The notes under the pieces were generated by a model. The model ran no database searches. It saw only the letters and a program-made list of their open reading frames with translations, and was not told the origin of the DNA. 12,391 nucleotides of DNA, taken from positions 1-12,391 of the forward strand of contig CAMURW010000016.1 in NCBI GenBank assembly GCA_947097635.1. Direction: 5' to 3'. This document shows, one piece after another, positions 7,589-12,391 of the stretch (its first letter is position 1; every line of letters begins with the position of its first letter). The stretch is from an uncultured Bacteroidales bacterium (GTDB lineage: Bacteria; Bacteroidota; Bacteroidia; Bacteroidales; P3). The translations under genes and the position numbers were made by a program.

Positions 7589-8167
7589 TCAGATGCCATT
7601 AAATTCGTTCTCGAAATTTTTGTCCACGATATAGGGGGCGGCGTTTGGTTTGGCATCTTGCACACCATCATCCGTGCCTGTCTCGTCGTTCGCCTCGGAC
7701 CTGTAGTCCTCGTCGTGGTCGTAGCGTTCGCTGTCGTCTCCGCTGTTACGCGGATAGCGGGGGTGATCGGCGCGATCTTCGCTGCGACGGCGATTGCTTC
7801 TGCCCAGCGACACTATCAGTGCGCCAATCATACGCATCAGTTCCATCAGCATCTCGTGTGAATGCTCGCGTTGTTCCTGATTGAAGACTTCCAGGATGTA
7901 GCACAGCTCGGAGTAGGACAGACATTGGCGGATGGCGCTTTTCGAGGCTTTGAGGTAATGCTCGAACTGAGTGTTGTTGCGCGACGAGCCTTCGGCAATG
8001 TTGAGCGCAATGTCGTTGGCAGAGTTGAAGAAAGCGTCAAAGAGGTGCCTTTCCCCCTCGTTGCGAGGCATCTGGAGCATCGTGATAACCCATTTGCTGT
8101 AGTCCAATGCTTTGGAGTATACCCTGAGGTCTACAAAGCGGAAAAATGCAGTAGTTCTTTCGTCCAT
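7589..8167 (-). CDS. Four-helix-bundle protein (S23 / IVS family) with long charged tail
   Basis: Residues 8-121 match the four-helix-bundle family first found in 23S rRNA intervening sequences: FRFVDLRVYSKALDYSKWVI, then FFNSANDIALNIAEGSSRNN at 46-65 and FEHYLKASKSAIRQCLSYSE at 68-87. The family is usually about 115-130 residues; this one is 192. The extra part, about 122-192, is rich in R, D, E, N and S (for example RSNRRRSEDRADHPRYPRNS), looks disordered and ends in VDKNFENEFNGI. Biochemical function of the family is not established, although a relative (Avd) assists reverse transcriptase in diversity-generating retroelements; no reverse transcriptase or rRNA is near. The start chosen is the ATG at 8167, after an A/T-rich leader and close to the domain; an ATG at 8200 would add 11 residues. 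The DHOD-like gene ends 139 nt upstream. Confidence 0.85.
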   Translation of the reverse strand: MDERTTAFFRFVDLRVYSKALDYSKWVITMLQMPRNEGERHLFDAFFNSANDIALNIAEGSSRNNTQFEHYLKASKSAIRQCLSYSELCYILEVFNQEQREHSHEMLMELMRMIGALIVSLGRSNRRRSEDRADHPRYPRNSGDDSERYDHDEDYRSEANDETGTDDGVQDAKPNAAPYIVDKNFENEFNGI

Positions 8168-8306
8168 ATATAATAAGTTTAAGTTGTTAATGGTGGGCAT
8201 ATCTTGCAGAAATCAAGAGGCAATACCTTCTAGTATAATGGAGATCCGCCGGCTGATGGCAAGGAAACTCTTTGACAATGGCAGTAACCCTGATGTTGGC
8301 AGTAAG

Positions 8307-9296
8307 TTATTCTTCGCCCAGTTTGGCAAAATATTTCATAAACTGCGTGCGGAGAAACATCGAGGCCGCCTCGTTGGTTTTCACTGCCAGCTTGCCACGG
8401 AACTGCTCCACGCTGCCAAAGCCCTTCTGCTGCATCCACTGCCGCAGGCCCTCGTTGAGGGTCCTCATATAAGAGGCACCGTTTTTGTAGAAAGCACTGA
8501 CCACCTGCACCGTTTGTGCTCCCGCCAGCAGCATCTTCACTACGTCGTCGGCCGTGAAGACACCTGTTGAGGCACTGATCTCGCAACGCAGCTTCTTGGC
8601 CAGGATCGCCACCCAGCGCAGCGTATTATAAATATCGCCATGTTCCGAAATGGCAGTGGCGTTGACCACCTCCATGCTATTGGTGTTGATGTCAATATTC
8701 AGCGGTTTGTTGAAGAGCGTGAGGCTGCTGATGCCCATCCAGGAGAGTTGCTGCATGAACTTGGCCATATCGGTGAAGTTTTGGCTCACCTTGATGGAGA
8801 TGGGTATCGTGATGGCTTTCTTCAGCGTGGTGATAACGTTGGAGAACAGGCGTTCCACATCGTCTCCGCTGAGGCTGGTCTCGTAAGGCAGAATAGCCAT
8901 ATTCAGTTCCATAGCATCGCAGCCGGCATCCTGGAATCGCTTGGCATAGTTCAGCCAGTTCTCAAAACTGTAACAATTGATGCTGCCCACCACGGGAATG
9001 TGAAGGTGTTTCTTCACGTCGGTCAGATGCTCGAAATAGCGTGTCATGCTGTTCTCGGCCACGTGCGCGGCCACATACTCGTAACTACCGTCGAAGTGAC
9101 CCATGGAGGACATCTGGCTGGCGCTGCGCCTAATGTCGAACAGTATCTGCTCCTCGAAGACGGACTTCATCACCACGGCACCTGCTCCTGCAGCCTCGAA
9201 CTGCTCCAGGTCTTCCATGTTATTGGTAAGGCCGCAGCTACCCACAATGATAGGGCTTTTCACGTTCAACCCCATATATTTGGTTTCAGTATTCAT
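8307..9296 (-). CDS. Dihydroorotate dehydrogenase-like TIM-barrel flavoprotein
   Basis: A 329-residue protein resembling class 1 dihydroorotate dehydrogenases, which oxidise dihydroorotate to orotate with FMN. Visible landmarks: MGLNVKSPIIVGSCGLTNN at 8-26, GAGAVVMKSVFEEQI at 37-51, GSINCYS at 104-110, AMELNMAI at 128-135, ISIKVSQNF at 166-174, the FNKPLNIDINT segment at 195-205, and SASTGVFTADDVVKMLLAGA at 241-260 followed by VQVVSAFYKNG, the FMN-phosphate binding end of the barrel. The usual ELNxSCPN stretch, which carries the catalytic cysteine in class 1A, reads ELNMAILPYE here, so true pyrimidine synthesis is doubtful. Similar proteins are commonly annotated DHOD-like in Bacteroidota. 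It leads the minus-strand group and has a well-placed promoter. Substrate unknown; I therefore do not call it pyrD. Confidence 0.86.
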   Translation of the reverse strand: MNTETKYMGLNVKSPIIVGSCGLTNNMEDLEQFEAAGAGAVVMKSVFEEQILFDIRRSASQMSSMGHFDGSYEYVAAHVAENSMTRYFEHLTDVKKHLHIPVVGSINCYSFENWLNYAKRFQDAGCDAMELNMAILPYETSLSGDDVERLFSNVITTLKKAITIPISIKVSQNFTDMAKFMQQLSWMGISSLTLFNKPLNIDINTNSMEVVNATAISEHGDIYNTLRWVAILAKKLRCEISASTGVFTADDVVKMLLAGAQTVQVVSAFYKNGASYMRTLNEGLRQWMQQKGFGSVEQFRGKLAVKTNEAASMFLRTQFMKYFAKLGEE

Positions 9297-9327
9297 CGTA
9301 GTAGAAAAAGTAGTTTTATTACGAATG

Positions 9328-9358
9328 CAAAAATAATAAAAAAAAACATATAGCCCAA
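9328..9358 (-). promoter_or_regulatory. Bacteroidota-type promoter for the DHOD-like gene
   Basis: On the minus strand, TATTTTTG (9335-9328) matches the TAnnTTTG -7 consensus. CTTG (9359-9356; core TTG 9358-9356) serves as the -33 element with a 20-bp spacer, the usual 19-21 bp range. Transcription would start near 9321, giving a leader of about 25 nt before the ATG at 9296. This is the best-formed promoter in the window. Confidence 0.6.
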
Positions 9359-9472
9359 GAAAATCTTCAAGTTTTTTTGATATTAATTTTCATAATGCTT
9401 ATTTTCAGGCTGATAAAGGAAGACGTTGCCGCGTCCCACCATCATGGAAAAAACATGATTCTGAAAAAAAAA

Positions 9473-9503
9473 TCGTGCATTTCAAATAAATTGCTTACCT
9501 TTG
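9473..9503 (+). promoter_or_regulatory. Bacteroidota-type promoter for the TPR gene
   Basis: TACCTTTG does not occur exactly; the core reads TTACCTTTG with the -7 like octamer TACCTTTG at 9496-9503, fitting TAnnTTTG. The -33 side is weaker: CGTG at about 9474-9477, 18 bp upstream. The ATG at 9535 lies 31 nt downstream across an A/T-rich leader. An A-run (9463-9472) just upstream could act as an UP-like element. Confidence 0.5.
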
Positions 9504-9534
9504 CAACTTTGAAAAAATCAATTTTTGATAAAAA

Positions 9535-10206
9535 ATGGAACAAGAAAACCAAGAGAAAAACGTTAACGTAGAAGAGGTTATCTCCAACTCGGAACAGTTC
9601 ATCGTCAAGAACCAAAAGGCGATAATTATCGTAGTAGCGGTCATTTTAGTGGTTATTTTAGGCTTCTTTGGCCTCCGTCGTTTCTATTTCCAGCCCCGTC
9701 AGGCGAAAGCCAACGACGCCATCTTCGCCGCCGAGCAATTCCTGGCCCAGAACGACTACAAGACCGCGTTGGAAGGCAATGAGAAACACGCTGGATTTCT
9801 GGAAGTTGCGGACCATTACGGCAATACCAAAGCCGGCAAACGTGCCAAGTACGAGGCCGGACTCTGCTATCTGCACTTAGGCAACTACGAAGAAGCCGCC
9901 AAGATGCTGAGGCACTACAAAGGCAAGGACACCTTCACCCCTATCCTCGCCAAGATTGCCGAAGGCGATGCAGAATGCGAACTGGGCAACAACACGGGTG
10001 CACTGAAGCTCTACGAACAAGCCGCCAAAATGGACGACAACTTCATCACCACGCCCATGGCGCTGTTCAAAGCAGGCATGATAGAAATTATGCAAGGCAA
10101 CGGCGAGAACGCCAAAGCCAACTTCCAGAAAATCAAAGAGCAATATCCCGAAAGCACGGAATACCGCGACATAGACAAATACATCACCTGGGCAGAGAAC
10201 CTATAA
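9535..10206 (+). CDS. Membrane-anchored tetratricopeptide repeat protein
   Basis: A 223-residue protein with a charged N-terminal segment (MEQENQEKNVNVEEVISNSE), one strongly hydrophobic helix at about 29-47 (AIIIVVAVILVVILGFFGL) followed by basic RRFYFQPRQ, and then TPR-like helices to the end. Clear repeats include AKYEAGLCYLHLGNYEEAAKMLRHY at about 104-128, LAKIAEGDAECELGNNTGALKLYEQA at about 138-163 and ALFKAGMIEIMQGNGENAKANFQKIKEQYP at about 176-205. The arrangement, a short cytoplasmic part, a single anchor and a periplasmic TPR array, resembles YfgM-type proteins that escort envelope proteins; orthology is not shown. TPRs bind partner proteins, and no partner is evident nearby. It is monocistronic: its own promoter lies upstream and two hairpins, the second a strong terminator, lie downstream. 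Confidence 0.88.
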   Translation: MEQENQEKNVNVEEVISNSEQFIVKNQKAIIIVVAVILVVILGFFGLRRFYFQPRQAKANDAIFAAEQFLAQNDYKTALEGNEKHAGFLEVADHYGNTKAGKRAKYEAGLCYLHLGNYEEAAKMLRHYKGKDTFTPILAKIAEGDAECELGNNTGALKLYEQAAKMDDNFITTPMALFKAGMIEIMQGNGENAKANFQKIKEQYPESTEYRDIDKYITWAENL

Positions 10207-10232
10207 ACACATACCACCGATTACACACTCAC

Positions 10233-10255
10233 CGTGCCACATCCCGCGTGGCACG
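10233..10255 (+). other. Perfect 8-bp hairpin ahead of the TPR-gene terminator
   Basis: CGTGCCAC (10233-10240) and GTGGCACG (10248-10255) pair perfectly around a 7-nt loop, 27 nt after the TPR stop and 12 nt before the next hairpin. No T-tract follows. It probably forms in the mRNA 3' end together with the terminator and may stabilise the transcript. Confidence 0.5.
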
Positions 10256-10267
10256 ACAAGATACACC

Positions 10268-10299
10268 GCCGGGGGGCATGCGACCCCCCGGCATTTTTT
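10268..10299 (+). terminator. Strong intrinsic terminator of the TPR gene
   Basis: A perfect 9-bp GC-only stem, GCCGGGGGG (10268-10276) and CCCCCCGGC (10284-10292), with a 7-nt loop and directly followed by ATTTTTT. This is a textbook rho-independent terminator for the plus-strand TPR gene. Confidence 0.93.
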
Positions 10300-10481
10300 C
10301 TGACCCTCAGCATCTGTTTTTCTGGACACATCTCATGCCGTATTTGCCAAGCCACACACAAACGGACCTGAACGGTCGGAACGGGAGATAAAGCGAAGCA
10401 TCAGGCGTGGGGGTGTATAATGCACGCACATTGGCGTGTTGCGTGGTATATACGTATTTGCTAATACATTAACATTAAGCC

Positions 10482-10497
10482 GTGTATGCACATACAC
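10482..10497. repeat. Inverted repeat GTGTATG / CATACAC
   Basis: Perfect 7-bp arms with a 2-nt CA spacer, shape typical of a dimeric protein-binding site rather than an RNA hairpin. An 8-bp palindrome ATACGTAT lies 25 bp upstream (10450-10457). No gene starts nearby, so an operator role is only a possibility. Confidence 0.4.
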
Positions 10498-10561
10498 ACT
10501 TACCCCTGTGCGACATGTTTATCCGTAAAAAGCACCAACGGAGCATTCCGAGTGGGTAATC

Positions 10562-10577
10562 CATGGCATCAGCCATG
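10562..10577. repeat. Hairpin CATGGC / GCCATG
   Basis: Perfect 6-bp arms around the loop ATCA in the gene-free region. One of several compact hairpins spaced over about 300 bp; no flanking T-tract. Confidence 0.35.
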
Positions 10578-10665
10578 AGAAGAAGAACATCTAGATGATG
10601 GTCCACACGGTGTACTTATCGCAAAGACCAGGGGATATGAAGGATGCCCTGTGGACTTCCGGCAA

Positions 10666-10701
10666 CATAGCGGAAAACAAACAGCGTACCGTTTCGCTAT
10701 G
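10666..10701. repeat. Bulged hairpin built on CATAGCG / CGCTATG
   Basis: The left arm CATAGCG plus a bulged G plus AAA (10666-10676) pairs with TTT plus CGCTATG (10692-10701), ten base pairs with one bulge and a 15-nt loop. It lies 27 bp before another perfect hairpin, so the two could belong to one folded RNA. Confidence 0.4.
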
Positions 10702-10727
10702 GAGGAGTGCCTTTCAGTCGGTATCGT

Positions 10728-10748
10728 GGCGAAGCGCCTTGCTTCGCC
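10728..10748. repeat. Perfect 8-bp hairpin GGCGAAGC / GCTTCGCC
   Basis: GC-rich arms with a 5-nt GCCTT loop, thermodynamically strong in RNA on either strand. The following TCCTTTAGG is too T-poor for a normal plus-strand terminator. Its partner hairpin at 10666-10701 is close. Confidence 0.5.
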
Positions 10749-10837
10749 TCCTTTAGGACGTAATGCATACTACCGAGACCATCTTCTCGGGCTACCGGAA
10801 GAAGTCGCCGCCGTGCCGCGCTTGCGACGAGGCTGCT

Positions 10838-10851
10838 TCGGAAATTTCCGA
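10838..10851. repeat. 14-bp perfect palindrome TCGGAAATTTCCGA
   Basis: A fully self-complementary 14-mer without spacer. Its last three bases (CGA) are also the first three bases of the 11-bp tandem array, so the two elements are physically joined. A palindrome without a loop suits a protein-binding site better than an RNA stem. Confidence 0.6.
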
Positions 10852-10911
10852 CCCATTCCCGACCCATTCTCGACCCATGCTCGACCCATGCCCGACCCAT
10901 TCCGAACCCAT
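10849..10911. repeat. 11-bp tandem repeat array, consensus CGACCCATtCc
   Basis: Five complete 11-bp units begin at 10849, 10860, 10871, 10882 and 10893, all sharing CGACCCAT and differing only in the last three bases (TCC, TCT, GCT, GCC, TCC). A degenerate part-unit GAACCCAT closes the array at 10904-10911. The unit length is not a multiple of three, so this is not a coding repeat, and there are no spacers, so it is not CRISPR. An 11-bp period is close to one helical turn, which would place each GGGTCG on the same face of the DNA. Confidence 0.85.
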
Positions 10912-11147
10912 ATCATTACTCGATGCATGGCTTCCAACCTCTAACTTGCAGACTTCAAGCCACTTGCACTTAACTGCAAACAATAACTGCATTTATTGAA
11001 TTATTTAAGTTTCATCTTTCCCCATGAAGCTATTATCCATTTGCAGCGCTTCAGTTTTTTCACGATTTAGAAGCAAAATATAGGACCCATTGCGGACTAT
11101 CACAATAATCTATCTTCGCCCGTGTCCCGGTAGAGGCTACTGCTGCA

Positions 11148-11198
11148 TGCACTCCTTGGGGAATAATGTCCCGCTGGGGTGCACGAAGAAGGCTTCGT
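11148..11198. repeat. Nested hairpin pair followed by a small stem-loop
   Basis: TGCACTCC (11148-11155) pairs with GGGGTGCA (11176-11183) with one G-U, enclosing GGGG (11158-11161) and TCCC (11169-11172, one G-U) around a short loop. Immediately after, ACGAAG (11183-11188) pairs with CTTCGT (11193-11198) around AAGG. The two stems share A11183, so they would stack almost directly. This is the most RNA-like structure in the gene-free region. Confidence 0.4.
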
Positions 11199-11250
11199 TT
11201 GCATGCACTTTGGGCTAAAACAAGGTATACCTAAAACCTTGCACTTTGGG
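11149..11250. repeat. Three spaced copies of a GCAC-TTTGGG motif
   Basis: GCACTCCTTGGG at 11149-11160, then GCACTTTGGG at 11205-11214 and again at 11241-11250. The first two are preceded by TGCAT. A 10-bp palindrome AGGTATACCT (11223-11232) lies between the second and third copies, and CAAGGT/ACCTTG (11221-11226/11236-11241) can form a stem there. These may be remnants of a dispersed intergenic repeat. Confidence 0.45.
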
Positions 11251-11270
11251 TCTTTTGCGGATAATCAAAT

Positions 11271-11308
11271 AAAAAAACAGGGCCGTTATATATGCACAGG
11301 CCCTGTTT
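11271..11308 (-). terminator. Intrinsic terminator of the coiled-coil lipoprotein gene
   Basis: A perfect 10-bp stem, AAACAGGGCC (11275-11284) with GGCCCTGTTT (11299-11308), loop of 14 nt. Read on the minus strand it is followed by a run of T (complement of the A-run 11271-11277). It lies 57 nt beyond the stop of the minus-strand gene at 11366. Confidence 0.88.
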
Positions 11309-11365
11309 GCCGCTCGTTTTCTTTTACGAGAATCTATTGGACTGCGTTCGTTGTAGGTGCAAGCT

Positions 11366-12244
11366 TTATTTCGTGGAGATGACCAGATAGCTAGTGTATT
11401 TCCAGAAGCTGGCGGGGTTCAGTATCTTGAGGTAAGCGACAACGTCGTCGTCGTTGTCGTCCATTACCAGTTCATAACTGTCGGCAGGATGGCGGCTGAT
11501 TACCACGGCTTTCTCTTCTTCCACGGTGATGGTGCTGACTTTCGTGCGGTCTATCACGGTGAAGTGCTCGGTAGGCATATTCTCGTTGGTGCTCTGCTTC
11601 TTGCCAATGCCTATGAAGCCACCGGACTTGTTCACCACGCCTAGTTCCTTCAGCTCCTTGTAGGTACCCACGATGAAATAGGCCTTGTTGGCACTGGCGG
11701 TCTGCTGGTCGATGATGGCCTGCTTGGCAGCGTTGGAGCTGGTCAGCGTGTCCACCGTCTGATGAAGGCCTGCGATGAGGATTTTGTGTTTCTGAAGGTC
11801 GGCGGTAAGTTCATTAATCTGCTTTTCCTGGTCCGCCATACGTGCCTCCAGCTTGGCGACGAACTCCTGCAGCTGCTTGTTTTTCTCGCCCATGGAGGCA
11901 ATCTTGCTGTTCAGGCTGGCGATTTTTTTCTTGTTCTCGGCCAGCATCTTCTCAATAGTGTTGATCTGGGTGGTGATCTCACCTTTCACGTTGTAGTTGG
12001 CCTCCACGTTGCCACGCTTCATCTCCTGCACGTTGCTGTACTTGGTGGAAATGATGGACAGGTTGTCTTCTATCTCATTCAGCACGTCGAACAATGCGTC
12101 TATCTCCCCATCCTTGGTGTCCACTATCTGCTGCATGCTGTCGATACTGCGCTGAGCCATAGCCTCTGCGTCTTTCCTGCTGGTGCAACTTGCCATCGCC
12201 AGCAGAGCAGCGACGGCGACACATAAAATGCTTAATTTTTTCAT
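11366..12244 (-). CDS. Coiled-coil lipoprotein with conserved C-terminal domain
   Basis: A 292-residue envelope protein. MKKLSILCVAVAALLAMASC is a lipoprotein signal with C20 as the probable lipidated residue; the following TSRKDAE is charged and could act as a surface-export signal, though it is not a perfect match to the K-D/E type. Residues about 35-185 form a long helix with heptad-like spacing (IASLNSKIASMGEKNKQLQE and similar), a coiled coil. The compact end domain, about 188-292, carries AYFIVGTYKELKELGVV, GGFIGIGKK, RHPADSYELV and LKILNPASFWKYTSYLVI. I have seen this layout in many Bacteroidota proteins, some annotated as Cbp1-type collagen-binding adhesins, but that name is from memory and not tested here. 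It is transcribed alone, with a clear terminator. Confidence 0.82.
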   Translation of the reverse strand: MKKLSILCVAVAALLAMASCTSRKDAEAMAQRSIDSMQQIVDTKDGEIDALFDVLNEIEDNLSIISTKYSNVQEMKRGNVEANYNVKGEITTQINTIEKMLAENKKKIASLNSKIASMGEKNKQLQEFVAKLEARMADQEKQINELTADLQKHKILIAGLHQTVDTLTSSNAAKQAIIDQQTASANKAYFIVGTYKELKELGVVNKSGGFIGIGKKQSTNENMPTEHFTVIDRTKVSTITVEEEKAVVISRHPADSYELVMDDNDDDVVAYLKILNPASFWKYTSYLVISTK

Positions 12245-12391
12245 GTTTAATAAAATTTCATGTTTTTCTTAGAGTAAGAACAATATTAATAACAACTCTT
12301 ACGTTATGTTTTGGATGTAAAACGAAAGCAACACAATAATATTGTGCGTCTACTTCGAGATTATTTATTTTTTTTCTATATGCAGCCCTTT
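12245..12391. other. Upstream region of the lipoprotein gene, no gene seen
   Basis: A/T-rich stretch between the lipoprotein ATG and the window edge. It should hold that gene's promoter: on the minus strand TAATATTG (12288-12281) is one base from the TAnnTTTG consensus and about 37 nt upstream of the ATG. A 6-bp inverted repeat GTAAGA/TCTTAC (12274-12279/12297-12302) flanks this element, which would fit a repressor site. Neither is strong. Confidence 0.3.

Larger units (their letters stand above)
10301..11270. other. About 1 kb without a convincing gene, rich in inverted and tandem repeats
   Basis: Neither strand has an open frame here that looks like a protein: the frames of 60-100 codons have odd composition, and those crossing 10849-10911 simply translate an 11-bp repeat. 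In order the region holds GTGTATG/CATACAC at 10482-10497, CATGGC/GCCATG at 10562-10577, a bulged hairpin at 10666-10701, an 8-bp hairpin at 10728-10748, the palindrome at 10838-10851, the tandem array at 10849-10911, and nested hairpins at 11148-11198. It lies between two transcription units that each end towards it with a strong terminator, so it is insulated. It could contain a structured RNA, an intergenic repeat element or relics of one. No known RNA family was recognised. Confidence 0.6.

Noticed and set aside
7589..8167. Diversity-generating retroelement accessory protein (Avd)
   Set aside because: The four-helix fold is shared, but no reverse transcriptase, template repeat or variable repeat is in the window.
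8640..9353. 237-codon open frame on the plus strand
   Set aside because: It is antisense to the DHOD-like gene, whose frame shows clear family motifs. The antisense product has a histidine- and valine-rich composition typical of a shadow.
9377..9571. Short open frame MILIFIMLIFRLIKED... on the plus strand
   Set aside because: It crosses the divergent promoter region and overlaps the TPR start in another frame. Composition reflects the A/T-rich intergenic DNA.
10849..10911. Possible CRISPR array
   Set aside because: Units are 11 bp, directly abutting and without unique spacers; no cas gene is present.
10651..10944. Open frame of 97 codons on the plus strand and overlapping frames on both strands
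   Set aside because: The apparent protein repeats (PDPF, THARPMPDPF) are just the 11-bp array read in successive frames. There is no start context and no recognisable domain.
11179..11382. 67-codon open frame on the plus strand
   Set aside because: It runs through the hairpins, the GCACTTTGGG repeats and the lipoprotein terminator, so it is not a credible gene.

Overview
The window reads as chromosome of a Bacteroidota member, most likely order Bacteroidales and possibly Prevotellaceae. The grounds are a PorP/SprF-family outer-membrane protein next to a TPR/PD40/OmpA protein, promoter elements of the Bacteroidota type (TAnnTTTG -7 boxes), A/T-rich start regions without clear Shine-Dalgarno sequences, and a coiled-coil lipoprotein of a type found in this phylum. 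The genus is an inference; no rRNA is present to settle it.

Layout. Positions 1-204 (minus) hold the N-terminus of a PhoH-like ATPase that runs off the left edge. A divergent intergenic region (205-463) separates it from a plus-strand gene run: tsaD (464-1471), a porP/sprF-like gene (1536-2543), a porE-like gene (2599-4896) and a fumarylacetoacetate-hydrolase-fold gene (4990-5661). The gaps are 55-93 nt and none holds a clear terminator, so one transcript is plausible. A convergent minus-strand group follows, read from right to left: a dihydroorotate-dehydrogenase-like gene (9296-8307), a four-helix-bundle gene (8167-7589), kdsA (7453-6635) and an ExoX-like exonuclease gene (6598-5693). The interval 9297-9534 is a second divergent promoter region. 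It drives a membrane-anchored TPR gene (9535-10206) to the right, which ends at a very strong intrinsic terminator.

Positions 10301-11270 are about 1 kb without a convincing gene but dense in structure: several perfect hairpins, a 14-bp palindrome abutting an 11-bp tandem repeat array, and three copies of a GCAC...GGG motif around nested hairpins. On the far side, a minus-strand coiled-coil lipoprotein gene (12244-11366) has its own intrinsic terminator at 11275-11308.

Functions. Most genes are housekeeping (tRNA t6A modification, Kdo synthesis for lipopolysaccharide, DNA/RNA 3'-end trimming) or envelope-related (PorP/PorE-like pair, TPR anchor protein, lipoprotein). I found no CRISPR array, transposase, prophage or obvious defence system. 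The features most worth following up are the structured non-coding kilobase, the porE-like protein with a beta-rich domain beyond its OmpA domain, the DHOD-like protein without the usual catalytic motif, and the four-helix protein with a long charged tail.
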